Below, in pieces: positions 16,983 to 24,892 of a DNA stretch of 64,000 nucleotides. Location of the stretch: the NCBI GenBank assembly GCA_038326775.1, contig JBBQKJ010000001.1:1-64000 (forward strand). The letters run 5' to 3'. The stretch is from DYIU01 sp038326775 (lineage in GTDB: Bacteria > Actinomycetota > Geothermincolia > Fen-727 > Anoxymicrobiaceae). The position numbers and the translations under genes are program-made. Below the pieces are notes generated by a model. It did not search any database and had not been told where the DNA came from. It saw nothing but the letters and a program-made list of their open reading frames with translations. Positions within the stretch are counted from its first letter, which is position 1. Each line of letters starts with the position of its first letter.

Positions 16983-18114
16983 ATGGTAGGTGATTTCGCC
17001 GGTGAGATTGCGTCAGTGCGCGCCAGGCTCGAGAAGATAGGTGATTACCTTTGACCTGGCTAAAGCGCGCACCGAACTGGAGCGGCTCCGCCGGGAGGCG
17101 AACGCTCCCGGCTTCTGGGACGACCAGGAGAGGGCCAGGAAGACCATGGCCCTCCTTTCACGCCGGGAGGAGGAGGTCTCTCGTTACGACGGCGCCGCCG
17201 GTCGCGTGTCCGAACTCGAGGAGATGAACCGACTGGGCATCGACGAGGACGACCCGTCGTTCGAGAAGGACATCGAAGAGGGGCTTGGGGCGCTGGAGGC
17301 GGAGATCCGAGCCATCGAGGGCGAGTCGCTGCTGCAGGGCGAGTTCGACTCCAGCAACGCGATAATGTCGCTGCACCCCGGCGCGGGCGGGCTCGAGTCC
17401 CAGGACTGGGCCGAGATGCTCATGCGCATGTACCTGCGCTGGGCGGAGCGCAGGCGCTTCGATGTGGACCTCAACGACGTGCAACCCGGTGACGGCGGGG
17501 GCATCAAGAGCGCCACCTTCACGGTCCGGGGCCTCAACGCCTACGGCCTTATGGCCCCGGAGAAGGGCGTCCACAGGCTGGTGCGGATATCACCGTATGA
17601 CTTTTCCAAGAGGCGGCATACCTCGTTTGTGTCGCTGGACGTCATACCCGAGGTGGGAGAGGACATCGACATCGAGATAGACCCCAAGGACCTGCGCGTA
17701 GACACCTTCCGCTCCTCGGGCGCCGGGGGACAGCACGTTAACGTGACCGACTCCGCGGTGCGGATAACCCACCTGCCGACCGGTACCGTGGCCCAGTGCC
17801 AGAACGAGCGCTCGCAGAACAGCAACAGGACCATAGCCATGAAGATCCTCAGGTCGCGTCTCTTCGAGCTCGCTCGAAAGGAAAAGGTCAAGGAGATCGA
17901 GGCCTTGCGCGGACAGCGCAAGGACATCGGCTGGGGCTCCCAGATACGCTCCTACGTCCTTCATCCCTACCAGCTGGTGAAAGACCACCGGACCGCCGTC
18001 GAGACCGGCAACGTCCAATCGGTCATGGACGGCGATATCGACGAGTTCGTCGAGGAGGGCCTGCGCTGGATGAAGAAGCAGGAATCGGAGCCTTCCACGG
18101 GAGGCAGGGCCTGA
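16983..18114 (+). CDS. prfB: Peptide chain release factor 2 with programmed +1 frameshift
   Basis: RF2 recognises UGA and UAA and triggers peptide release. The zero frame starts ATG 16983 behind GGAGGAG and runs 23 codons to CTT, then TGA (17052-17054). The slippery CTT-TGA-C with upstream AGGTGAT, an internal Shine-Dalgarno-like element, is the classic autoregulatory site: skipping one T continues as LDLAKARTELERL in the +1 frame to 18114. The product is about 376 residues. The catalytic loop SSGAGGQHVNVTDSAVR is intact. The codon-recognition motif reads SPY (in VRISPYDFSKRRHTSF) instead of SPF. The stop overlaps the next gene's ATG. Frame of the main body was checked codon by codon. Confidence 0.93.
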
Positions 18115-18857
18115 TGGTCGCCCGCAGGATAAAGACCGACCTCCACGTCCATACCATCTCCAGCGGCCACGCTTTCTCCACCATCAGGGAGATATGCGCC
18201 GAGGCCGCGGCACGGGGCCTGGAGATGGTCGGTGTGGCCGACCACGGCCCGGCCATGCCAGGCGGGCCACATATCTATCACTTCTCCAACATGGTGGTTA
18301 TGCCCAGGGTGCTCTGTGGGGTCAAGGTCCTCCGGAGCGCGGAGTGCAACATATTGGACACCGAGGGCCACCTGGACATCAGCGAGCGCGTGCTGGAAGT
18401 GCTGGACCTGGTGCACGCGGGCATCCATCCTTACACAGGCTACGACGGGGATTCGGTCGAGGAGCACACGAGGGCGGTGGTGGCCGCCATCAAGAGTGGT
18501 CTCGTGGACATACTGGTGCACCCGGGCAACCCCCGGTGGCCCCTCGATTACGGAACCGTGGTCGAGGCGGCCGCGTCAAACAACGTGCTTCTGGAGGTCA
18601 ACAACTCCTCCTTCACCATCGTGCGAAAGGGGAGCCGCGGCAACTGCCGCGTGATAGCGAATGAGGCCGCCGCGAGGGGTGCGCGGCTCAGCGTCGGGAG
18701 CGACGCCCACGACGCTTCCCTTGTCGGCGTGTTCGACGAGGCTCTCAGGCTCATAGAAGAGGCAGGCATAGATGATGAGATGCTCGCTAACCGGGACGCC
18801 GACTCGGTTCTCGATTTTCTGCGCTCGAGGGGGAAGAAGGATATAAGGTTCGAGTGA
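18114..18857 (+). CDS. PHP domain phosphatase/hydrolase (YcdX type)
   Basis: Metal-dependent hydrolase of the PHP family, fold related to histidinol phosphatase. The metal-binding motif DLHVHTISSGHAFST is at residues 9-23, with GVADHGPAMPGGPH near 42, HAGIHPY near 101, HPGNPRWP near 127 and GSDAHD near 200. The length of 247 is typical of YcdX-like phosphatases. Its ATG overlaps the prfB stop (TGATG), so it is translated from the same mRNA. The natural substrate is unknown. Confidence 0.82.
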   Translation: MVARRIKTDLHVHTISSGHAFSTIREICAEAAARGLEMVGVADHGPAMPGGPHIYHFSNMVVMPRVLCGVKVLRSAECNILDTEGHLDISERVLEVLDLVHAGIHPYTGYDGDSVEEHTRAVVAAIKSGLVDILVHPGNPRWPLDYGTVVEAAASNNVLLEVNNSSFTIVRKGSRGNCRVIANEAAARGARLSVGSDAHDASLVGVFDEALRLIEEAGIDDEMLANRDADSVLDFLRSRGKKDIRFE

Positions 18858-19120
18858 GCCAAGTATATATAGCCCCTGCCCGGCATGAGCCGGGGAGGCA
18901 TCAGCGGCAGTCAGCGCACGGGGCTTGCCGCCGGGCAAAGTTCTTTGTTCAGAAGCCGGGTAAGGTGTAACGAAGCCTGGAGAAGAAGTATAATATATCA
19001 ACATCAGTTTACATATACATCATATCTAACACAATCAATAATGGTCAATATATAACAATTGAAGCTATATTCAACAATAATTACCATTAGCAACGTCAGA
19101 GGAAGTACCGGAGGGAACTC
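18858..19120. promoter_or_regulatory. AT-rich island and probable ftsEX promoter region
   Basis: The first part holds a hairpin, CCCGGC-ATGA-GCCGGG (18879-18894), which could terminate the prfB-PHP transcript. From about 18985 to 19085 the sequence becomes strikingly AT-rich, with TATAATATATC near 18989 and several ATATA runs, in contrast to the GC-rich surroundings. It probably holds the promoter of ftsEX. No tRNA or small gene was recognised. Confidence 0.5.
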
Positions 19121-19807
19121 TTGATCAAGCTCAGGAGAGTAAGCAAGGTGTACCAGGGCAACATCTACGCCATGGACGACGTCACGGTCGACATAGAGAA
19201 GAAGGAGTTCGTCTTCATCGTGGGCCCGAGCGGCTCCGGCAAGTCCACCTTCATCAAGTTGATGCTCAAGGAGGAGGAGCCTACCGAAGGACAGATCTAT
19301 ATAGCCGACACCAATCTTTCGGACATCAAGAAGTGGAAGATCCCGTACCTCCGCCGAAAGGTGGGGTGCGTCTTCCAGGACTTCAAGCTGCTGCCCCAGA
19401 AGACGGTCTACGAGAACGTGGCCTATGCGCTGGAGGTGACCGGCCGGCCGCGCCGGGTCATCGAGACCTACGTGCCGGAGGTACTCCGGCTGGTCGGCCT
19501 ATCCCACAAGCTCGATGCCTACCCGGACGAGATGTCCGGAGGCGAGCAGCAGCGCGTCTCCATCGCCAGGGCATTCGTTAACCGCCCACCGATACTGCTC
19601 GCCGACGAGCCCACCGGGAACCTCGACCCGTCGATGTCCGTTGGCATCGTGAAGCTGCTGGAGCGGATAAACAACACCGGGACCACGGTCATCATGGCCA
19701 CGCACGACCAGGACATCGTGAACACTTTCAAGAAGCGGGTGGTGGAGCTCCGCGACGGCAGGGTCATCCGTGACCAGGCGAGAGGGGTCTACGGATATGG
19801 CAGTTAA
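19121..19807 (+). CDS. ftsE: Cell division ATP-binding protein FtsE
   Basis: ABC ATPase that pairs with FtsX at the division site and controls peptidoglycan hydrolases. Walker A GPSGSGKSTFIKL lies near 37-49, the Q-loop in VGCVFQDFKLL, signature MSGGEQQRVSIARA near 141 and Walker B ILLADEPTGNLDP near 163. The length of 228 is full. The TTG start follows GGAGGG by five bases. The stop lies 11 bases inside ftsX. Confidence 0.93.
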   Translation: MIKLRRVSKVYQGNIYAMDDVTVDIEKKEFVFIVGPSGSGKSTFIKLMLKEEEPTEGQIYIADTNLSDIKKWKIPYLRRKVGCVFQDFKLLPQKTVYENVAYALEVTGRPRRVIETYVPEVLRLVGLSHKLDAYPDEMSGGEQQRVSIARAFVNRPPILLADEPTGNLDPSMSVGIVKLLERINNTGTTVIMATHDQDIVNTFKKRVVELRDGRVIRDQARGVYGYGS

Positions 19808-20699
19808 CTTCAAGTACTTCTTGAAGGAATCCGCGTCAAGCATGCGGCGCAACATGGCGCTGACAGTGGCCGCGGTCATGGTCACGAGCCTGTCGCTGAT
19901 CATCCTCGGCATCGTGAGCATGCTGGTCCACACGGGCAACGGCATCGCCGCCGACATGAAAGAGCGGGTAGACGAGATACGGGTGTTCCTCAAGGACAAC
20001 GTCACCACCGAGGAGCGCGCGAGCATGACCACGTTCCTGCAGAAAATGGACGAGGTGAAGAGCGCCGATTACATCTCCAAGGAAGAGGCCCTCGCCGAAT
20101 ACAAGATAATGTTCAAGGACCAGCAGGATATGCTCCAGGAGATCGAGGGCAACCCACTTCCCGCCTCCTTCAGGGTGCGAATGAAGGACCCCAAGTACAA
20201 CAACGTTGTAGCCAAGCGCCTGGAGACCAGGCCGGAGGTCAGCAAGGACGCAACCGGCAAGCCGGAGATCAAGAACGAGAAAGACGTGGTGGGCAAGGTC
20301 CTGCGCGTCACCGGGCTGGTGCAGAAGATAGGCTTCGTGGTGGTGATCGCGTTCGGCATCGTCGCGGTGGCCCTCGTGTCCATAACCATCAGGATGGCCA
20401 TCTACTCTCGCCGCAAGGAGATAGGCATCATGAAGCTGGTTGGGGCCACCAACTGGTTCATCCGCTGGCCGTTCATGGTGGAGGGGGTCGTCGAAGGTTT
20501 CCTGGGGGCGATAGTCGGCATAATTGTGACGGTGCTCCTGCATTCGACCCTCCTCCAGAAGTTCGGCAGCGCCGTGGGAATCGAGAACCTGGTCACCGGC
20601 GGGTACACAGCTCTTCTGGCGTTCCTCCTGGTGGTCTTCGGTATCTTCATCGGGGCGGCGGGGAGCGCGCTGGCTCTGCGGAGATACGTAGAGGTATAG
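19797..20699 (+). CDS. ftsX: Cell division protein FtsX
   Basis: Membrane partner of FtsE. It has one N-terminal transmembrane segment (about 20-45), a periplasmic domain of about 120 residues and three C-terminal membrane segments, as in other FtsX proteins. The start is put at ATG 19797 (MAVNFKYFLKESASSMRRN) behind GAGGGG; an upstream frame to 19770 lies inside ftsE. The length is 300. Overlap with ftsE indicates coupled translation. Confidence 0.92.
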   Translation: MAVNFKYFLKESASSMRRNMALTVAAVMVTSLSLIILGIVSMLVHTGNGIAADMKERVDEIRVFLKDNVTTEERASMTTFLQKMDEVKSADYISKEEALAEYKIMFKDQQDMLQEIEGNPLPASFRVRMKDPKYNNVVAKRLETRPEVSKDATGKPEIKNEKDVVGKVLRVTGLVQKIGFVVVIAFGIVAVALVSITIRMAIYSRRKEIGIMKLVGATNWFIRWPFMVEGVVEGFLGAIVGIIVTVLLHSTLLQKFGSAVGIENLVTGGYTALLAFLLVVFGIFIGAAGSALALRRYVEV

Positions 20700-20814
20700 G
20701 TCAGGCGGGCCAGGCCGGGAACCTCGCGAGCTTGCTTCGCGTCATATCATTTACCGGTCGTGGCGTTTATCATTGTGCATGTGCTTTACTAAAAGCGGTA
20801 TGAAGAGAGAGTGA

Positions 20815-22293
20815 ATGGACGAACAGGACAACAGCGGCGAGGATGGGGCACGGCAAGGCCCGGGCCATCAAGAGGGCCAGGCGCCACCGCAGCATCCACA
20901 GGGCCACCAGTGTGCGCCCGTTCCTCCGGGGCAGCAGTACCAGCCGGGAGCACAGCAGCAATACAGCGGCCGCCCGCCTTACGAACTTCCGCCAACCGGC
21001 GGGGGCGGCATGTCAAGGCGAGGCAAGATCATCCTTTCCGTGGCCATCGTGTTCCTGGTGCTGGCCGGGCTGCTCGTGGCGGCCCTGGTCATCGACCGGG
21101 CCCTCTTCCCCGGAAAAAAGGTGGAAAGCTTCAGCCTGGAGAGTTCATCCGTCTACCAGGAAGCGCTCTTTAACATCAAGCAGTACTTCTACAAGGAATA
21201 CTCCGAGGCCAAGATAAAGAGCGCCGCCGAGAAGGCCGACGAGAAGCAGAAGAAGAAGGGCGTTACCAATCCCGACAAGCTCCTCGACACTGGCCTGACC
21301 GCGCTGCTCAACGCGCTTGGGGACCAGCACAGCGGCTACCTCACGCCAAGCGCGAACAAAAGGCTGAGCGAGGACCTGAGCGGCAGTTTCTTCGGCGTGG
21401 GGTTCACCCTGCGCAAAGACAAGAAGCTTGACAGGCCCAGGGTGGTAACGATCATCAAGGGCTCCCCGAGCGAGCGCGCCGGAGTGAAGGCTGACGACGT
21501 CATCATGGCCGTGGACGGCGAGGACACCAAAGGGGAGCCTCTCGACGCGGTGGTTCTGCGCATCAGGGGCAAGAAGGGCACCAAAGTGAAGTTGAAGGTC
21601 CAGCGGGACGGCAAGCCGCTTGAGTTTACAATAACCCGACAGAAGATAGACATCCCCGACTTCGAGTCCGAGATAGTGGACGGTAATATCGGGGTGCTGC
21701 GCCTGATGGAGTTCAACGACGGTGTCAGCGAGAAGGTCCGCGCCGCGGTCAGGGAGATGCAGCAGAAAGGCGTGAAGGGCTTCATCCTCGACATGCGCAA
21801 CAACCCGGGCGGGCTCCTCGACGAGTCGGTGAAGACGGCCAGCGTCTTCCTGGACGACGGCCCGGTGGTCTCCTACAAGACCAAGGGACAGAAGGAGACG
21901 ATCGAGTACGCCAGGGGCGGCGCGGAGACCAAACTGCCGCTGGTGGTGCTCATGAACGGGGGCAGCGCCAGCGCATCCGAGATAACCGCCGGGGCGCTCA
22001 AGGACCGCGGCCGCGCGGTGCTGGTGGGTTCGAAGACATATGGCAAGGGCTCCGTGCAGAAAGTATTCGAGTTCTCCAACAAGGGCGCGGGCAAGCTGAC
22101 CATCGCGCTCTACTACCTTCCCAACGGGGAGTCCATAGACGGCAAGGGTATACAACCCGACGTCAAGGTCGAGGAGATAAAGGACGACCCCGAGAAGACC
22201 GACAAGCTCCAGCTGGACAAGGCCAAAGAGGTCATCAACAACCTCATCCAGGGAAAACCGCCTACGGGTGAGGTCTTTCTGCTCGCCGCATAA
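20815..22293 (+). CDS. C-terminal processing peptidase (S41 family) with PDZ domain
   Basis: Membrane-anchored protease that clips C-termini of envelope proteins. Residues 1-65 are a Gly/Gln/Pro-rich cytoplasmic tail and 72-94 are a membrane anchor. A PDZ domain follows (about 190-275, GVGFTLRKDKK), then the S41 core (about 290-450). Catalytic residues are Ser386 in NGGSASASEIT and Lys411 in TYGKGSVQ. LDMRNNPGGLLDE is also typical. The ATG follows GAAGAGAGAG. Downstream of ftsEX this gene may act on division-site proteins, but that is inference. Confidence 0.9.
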   Translation: MDEQDNSGEDGARQGPGHQEGQAPPQHPQGHQCAPVPPGQQYQPGAQQQYSGRPPYELPPTGGGGMSRRGKIILSVAIVFLVLAGLLVAALVIDRALFPGKKVESFSLESSSVYQEALFNIKQYFYKEYSEAKIKSAAEKADEKQKKKGVTNPDKLLDTGLTALLNALGDQHSGYLTPSANKRLSEDLSGSFFGVGFTLRKDKKLDRPRVVTIIKGSPSERAGVKADDVIMAVDGEDTKGEPLDAVVLRIRGKKGTKVKLKVQRDGKPLEFTITRQKIDIPDFESEIVDGNIGVLRLMEFNDGVSEKVRAAVREMQQKGVKGFILDMRNNPGGLLDESVKTASVFLDDGPVVSYKTKGQKETIEYARGGAETKLPLVVLMNGGSASASEITAGALKDRGRAVLVGSKTYGKGSVQKVFEFSNKGAGKLTIALYYLPNGESIDGKGIQPDVKVEEIKDDPEKTDKLQLDKAKEVINNLIQGKPPTGEVFLLAA

Positions 22294-22294
22294 T

Positions 22295-22379
22295 CGGGGT
22301 CAGGTCGCTTTTCTGCATTTTCCTCTCGCGTTAAAATGGCTGGACTGACAATGCAGAAAAGTGACCTGACACCAATGTT
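22295..22379. repeat. Compact inverted-repeat element (GGGGTCAGGTC family)
   Basis: Two arms of 24-25 bases, 22295-22319 and 22350-22373, are inverted copies with two mismatches, around a 30-base loop. The left arm starts one base after the preceding TAA with CGGGGTCAGGTCGC; the right arm ends in ACACCAATGTTGCG. It can fold into a long hairpin and may terminate the protease transcript. It is the compact counterpart of the pair framing the GDPD gene. Confidence 0.75.
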
Positions 22380-22405
22380 GCGCGCCGATTCTCACGGACC
22401 TTCAA

Positions 22406-22414
22406 TGCTATACT
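22406..22414 (+). promoter_or_regulatory. Extended -10 box TGCTATACT before smpB
   Basis: TGCTATACT ends six bases before the smpB ATG, identical to the box before the flgM-like gene. No ribosome site lies between, so a leaderless smpB mRNA is likely. The -35 region is not recognisable. Confidence 0.5.
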
Positions 22415-22420
22415 CTGAGC

Positions 22421-22918
22421 ATGGTTAAGCACGACGAAATGGCGGGAATCCAGGTCAAGGCCACAAACCGCAAGGCTTTCCGTGACTACGAGGTCCTGGA
22501 GAAGTACGAGGCTGGCATCGTCCTGCTCGGAAGTGAGATAAAGTCGATACGAGAGGGAAAGGCATCCCTGCGCGACGCGTACGCCGCGATAGAGGGCGGC
22601 GAGACCTGGTTGCACGATATGAATATCTCACCTTACATGCAGGCCTCGCATTTCGGGCACGACCCGTACCGGGTGCGCAAACTGCTGCTGCACAGAGATG
22701 AGATCAAACGGTTGACAGGCAGGATAACCGAAAAGGGCTATACTTTGGTCGCGCTCAGGTTGTACATTAGAGATGGCAGGGCCAAGGTCGAGCTTGGGCT
22801 TGCGCGCGGCAAGCGGAAATACGACAAGCGCCGGGAGCTCGCGAGTCGCGACGCCGAGCGTGAGATGGAACGTGCGGTTCGCGACAGGGGGCGCGGCGGC
22901 GCAGCAGGAAGATCTTGA
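22421..22918 (+). CDS. smpB: SsrA-binding protein
   Basis: Binds tmRNA and carries it to stalled ribosomes for trans-translation. The OB-fold core shows KATNRKAFRDYEVLEKYEAG and LLGSEIKSIREGKASLRDAYA, then YTLVALRLYIRDGRAKVELGLARGKRKYDKR (in two parts), followed by the basic C-terminal tail that mimics an mRNA/tRNA helix. The length of 165 is normal. ATG 22421 probably starts a leaderless message; an in-frame ATG lies at 22439. The tmRNA gene follows 100 bases downstream. Confidence 0.94.
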   Translation: MVKHDEMAGIQVKATNRKAFRDYEVLEKYEAGIVLLGSEIKSIREGKASLRDAYAAIEGGETWLHDMNISPYMQASHFGHDPYRVRKLLLHRDEIKRLTGRITEKGYTLVALRLYIRDGRAKVELGLARGKRKYDKRRELASRDAEREMERAVRDRGRGGAAGRS

Positions 22919-22982
22919 GCCGGGCCGCCCGTGCCCGGGAGACGCTGATATAGACTCAGCCGGACATCGGATCGAGGAACAA

Positions 22983-23004
22983 GCCGGGCCTTTTAAGGCC
23001 TGGC
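22983..23004 (+). terminator. Palindrome between smpB and ssrA
   Basis: GCCGGGCCTT and AAGGCCTGGC form a 10-bp stem with one G-T type mismatch and a two-base loop. It follows smpB by about 65 bases and precedes the tmRNA by 14. It may end the smpB message or separate it from the tmRNA. Confidence 0.4.
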
Positions 23005-23018
23005 GAAATAGAGAACAT

Positions 23019-23367
23019 GGGGGCGATACGGATTCGACAGGAGTGATTGCAGGCTTTGGTGCGAGTCGAGCTCCAATAACTCGTTAAACTGTTGGAAAAA
23101 ACCAAACGCCAACACTGAATTGGCTCTGGCTGCTTAAACAGCGGTCACGTCCCCCGGTTAACGCCTGCGGAGCCGGGTAGGGCGACGTTAGCAGGATAGC
23201 CCGAGCCTCGGGGTCCCGACGGGGCAAGGGCGAAACTTTCCGGGACTGGCGACGGCGAGGCTGTCCTCGGGCCGGACCGCCGTGAGACTTTAAACCGCGG
23301 AACACGCTCGTAGAAGCCAAGGCTGAGGCTCTCCTGGACGGGGGTTCGACTCCCCCCGCCTCCACCA
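23019..23367 (+). ncRNA. ssrA: Transfer-messenger RNA
   Basis: The 5' end GGGGGCGATACGGATTCGAC and 3' end GGTTCGACTCC...CGCCTCCACCA form the tRNA-like domain, with a 7-bp acceptor stem GGGGGCG/CGCCTCC and an encoded CCA. A tag frame GCC-AAC-ACT-GAA-TTG-GCT-CTG-GCT-GCT-TAA at 23108-23137 gives ANTELALAA, ending in the ALAA degron. Pseudoknot-forming GC-rich segments fill the rest. The length of about 349 is normal for a one-piece tmRNA. Confidence 0.95.
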
Positions 23368-23584
23368 TAGGCAAGTGATACCCCCCGGGGGGATTCGAAA
23401 CCCCGTCAGGGGGGTTACTCATTTCCGGGGGGGAGTATCCCCCCGGAATCAGATCAGGGGGGTGACAGCAACCCGAAGGGTTGCGCCATCAGGGGGGCGT
23501 GAGCCCCCCTATGGGAAGCGAAGCGACGGACGGGCGGTTCGACTCCCCCCGCCTCCACCATAGGCAAGTGATACCCCCCGGGGG
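23343..23584. repeat. 49-bp direct repeat of the tmRNA 3' end (att-like)
   Basis: A perfect 49-base repeat occurs at 23343-23391 and 23536-23584. It covers the T-arm, the acceptor strand and CCA of ssrA plus about 24 bases downstream (TAGGCAAGTGATACCCCCC and some Gs). The 144 bases between are rich in CCCCCC/GGGGGG palindromes and hold no gene. Integrative elements often insert at the ssrA 3' end and regenerate it, leaving attL/attR copies, so this looks like an empty or collapsed integration site. A tandem duplication by slippage is the alternative. Confidence 0.75.
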
Positions 23585-23661
23585 AAGGTCCCCCCGGAAT
23601 CAATCGTAGCTGGCCCGAGCGCAACGGCGGTGGCGCGAGCGTCAAGCGGACCGATACCTCT

Positions 23662-24645
23662 CTAAATGGCTTCCTGGTACTGGTTCTTTACCCAGGCTTC
23701 CAGCTCTGCCCAGACCGCGGGCCACTGCACGCGGGTCTTCCAGCCCAGCTCATCGCGCGCGCGGGTGGTGTCGACGTGGTTGTCCAGGCCGATGATGGAA
23801 ACGGCGAACCTTGTCATGAGCGGCCGCCTGCCGGTTGGCAGGAACAGGTACTCTACGAGGCCGGCGAGCGCATAAGCCTGCTTGTATGAAAGTGAGATCC
23901 ATGGCTTTTTTCCGACGAGCGCCCCGACAGCGGTCATGTATTCTGCCCAGGTCAACTCGTAGTCGTCCACGAAGTGGTAGGCGCGGTTGACCGCCTTTTC
24001 CGAATCCGCGGCCAGCACTACCCCGTCGACCAGGTTCTCCAGATACACGAAGCTGGCGTTGCAACTCCCACCTTCCACCAGCGGCACCGGCCCCATGAGG
24101 AAGCTGTCCACCACGTTCCGTATGTGCGCGCTCCTGGGCCCTATCACGTTACTGGGACGGATAACAGTGTACTTGAGGCCCCGCTCAACCGCGTAGGTCC
24201 GCACGAGGTTTTCGCACGCTACCTTCATGTCGGGGTACGGCAGGCCGGGGAGCACCGGCTCGTCGTCCTCGGTCTTGCCCCGCGCCGCCGCTGGCCCGTA
24301 GTACGCGGCGGAACTGAAGTATACGAACCGGTCGACCTTCCCGGCACACTCCCGCAGCATGTTGGTGGTGCCGACGAAGTGCGACTCGCGGAACAGGCTG
24401 CGGCGTCCCCATTCCTCGACCCTGCCTGCCAGGTGGAACGCCGCGTCGCATCCGTCGGCGATGCCCTTCAGGGTTTCAGGCATGGTGATATCGCCCCTGA
24501 CGATCTCGGCGCCAAGATCGCCCAGGCCACCCCGGTCAGGCTCGTCGGGCAGGAAGAGGCCCCGCACCTCGTCGCCGCGGGCGATGAGTCGCCTGCTCAG
24601 TGAAGTTCCTATCATGCCGCCCGCGCCCGTAACCAGAGCTTTCAT
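23662..24645 (-). CDS. NAD-dependent epimerase/dehydratase
   Basis: Extended SDR of 327 residues, near 3-beta-hydroxysteroid dehydrogenase/UDP-sugar epimerase types. The nucleotide-binding GAGGMIGTSLSRR sits at the N-terminus, with YFSSAAYYG near 108. A tyrosine/lysine pair appears in PYPDMKVACE. VIRPSNVIGPR and SFVYLENLVDGV are family features. The ATG start at 24645 is chosen with GGAGG seven bases upstream. It is convergent with the tmRNA region and divergent from the glutamine synthetase gene. Substrate is unknown. Confidence 0.78.
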   Translation of the reverse strand: MKALVTGAGGMIGTSLSRRLIARGDEVRGLFLPDEPDRGGLGDLGAEIVRGDITMPETLKGIADGCDAAFHLAGRVEEWGRRSLFRESHFVGTTNMLRECAGKVDRFVYFSSAAYYGPAAARGKTEDDEPVLPGLPYPDMKVACENLVRTYAVERGLKYTVIRPSNVIGPRSAHIRNVVDSFLMGPVPLVEGGSCNASFVYLENLVDGVVLAADSEKAVNRAYHFVDDYELTWAEYMTAVGALVGKKPWISLSYKQAYALAGLVEYLFLPTGRRPLMTRFAVSIIGLDNHVDTTRARDELGWKTRVQWPAVWAELEAWVKNQYQEAI

Positions 24646-24819
24646 CACCGTGCCTCCTTGAGCCTGCGAATATCGGCAACCCGCTTGAGGGCAGGGCCTG
24701 AGTCTTGTTGAAGGACTCGAGTATCCCGGCCGACGAGATCAGGAGCCGGGAATCCCCTGCTTGAAGGATAATCATCGCACGGCAGCGTCGTCCGGACAAC
24801 AGGGAAACTCCAGGGCGTG

Positions 24820-24848
24820 GAGACATCACCACTGCTTTGCGCTATACT
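24820..24848 (+). promoter_or_regulatory. Probable promoter of the glutamine synthetase gene
   Basis: GAGACA (24820-24825), 17 bases, then TATACT (24843-24848) predict a transcript starting near 24855, with a leader of about 38 bases before the ATG at 24893. It lies in the divergent gap of about 250 bases with the epimerase gene. Confidence 0.5.
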
Positions 24849-24892
24849 TCGGGGTCATATTATGTCCGCGCAGAACGATCTAGGAAGGTGTT

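Noticed and set aside
23392..23535. CRISPR-like look of the C/G-rich palindromic stretch after tmRNA
   Set aside because: There are no regularly spaced identical repeats with unique spacers, only one 49-base duplication and G/C runs.
23084..23645. Small minus-strand frames with an EAGGVEPP-like segment
   Set aside because: These are antisense reads of the tmRNA T-arm and its duplicate, a common false prediction over tRNA-like genes.
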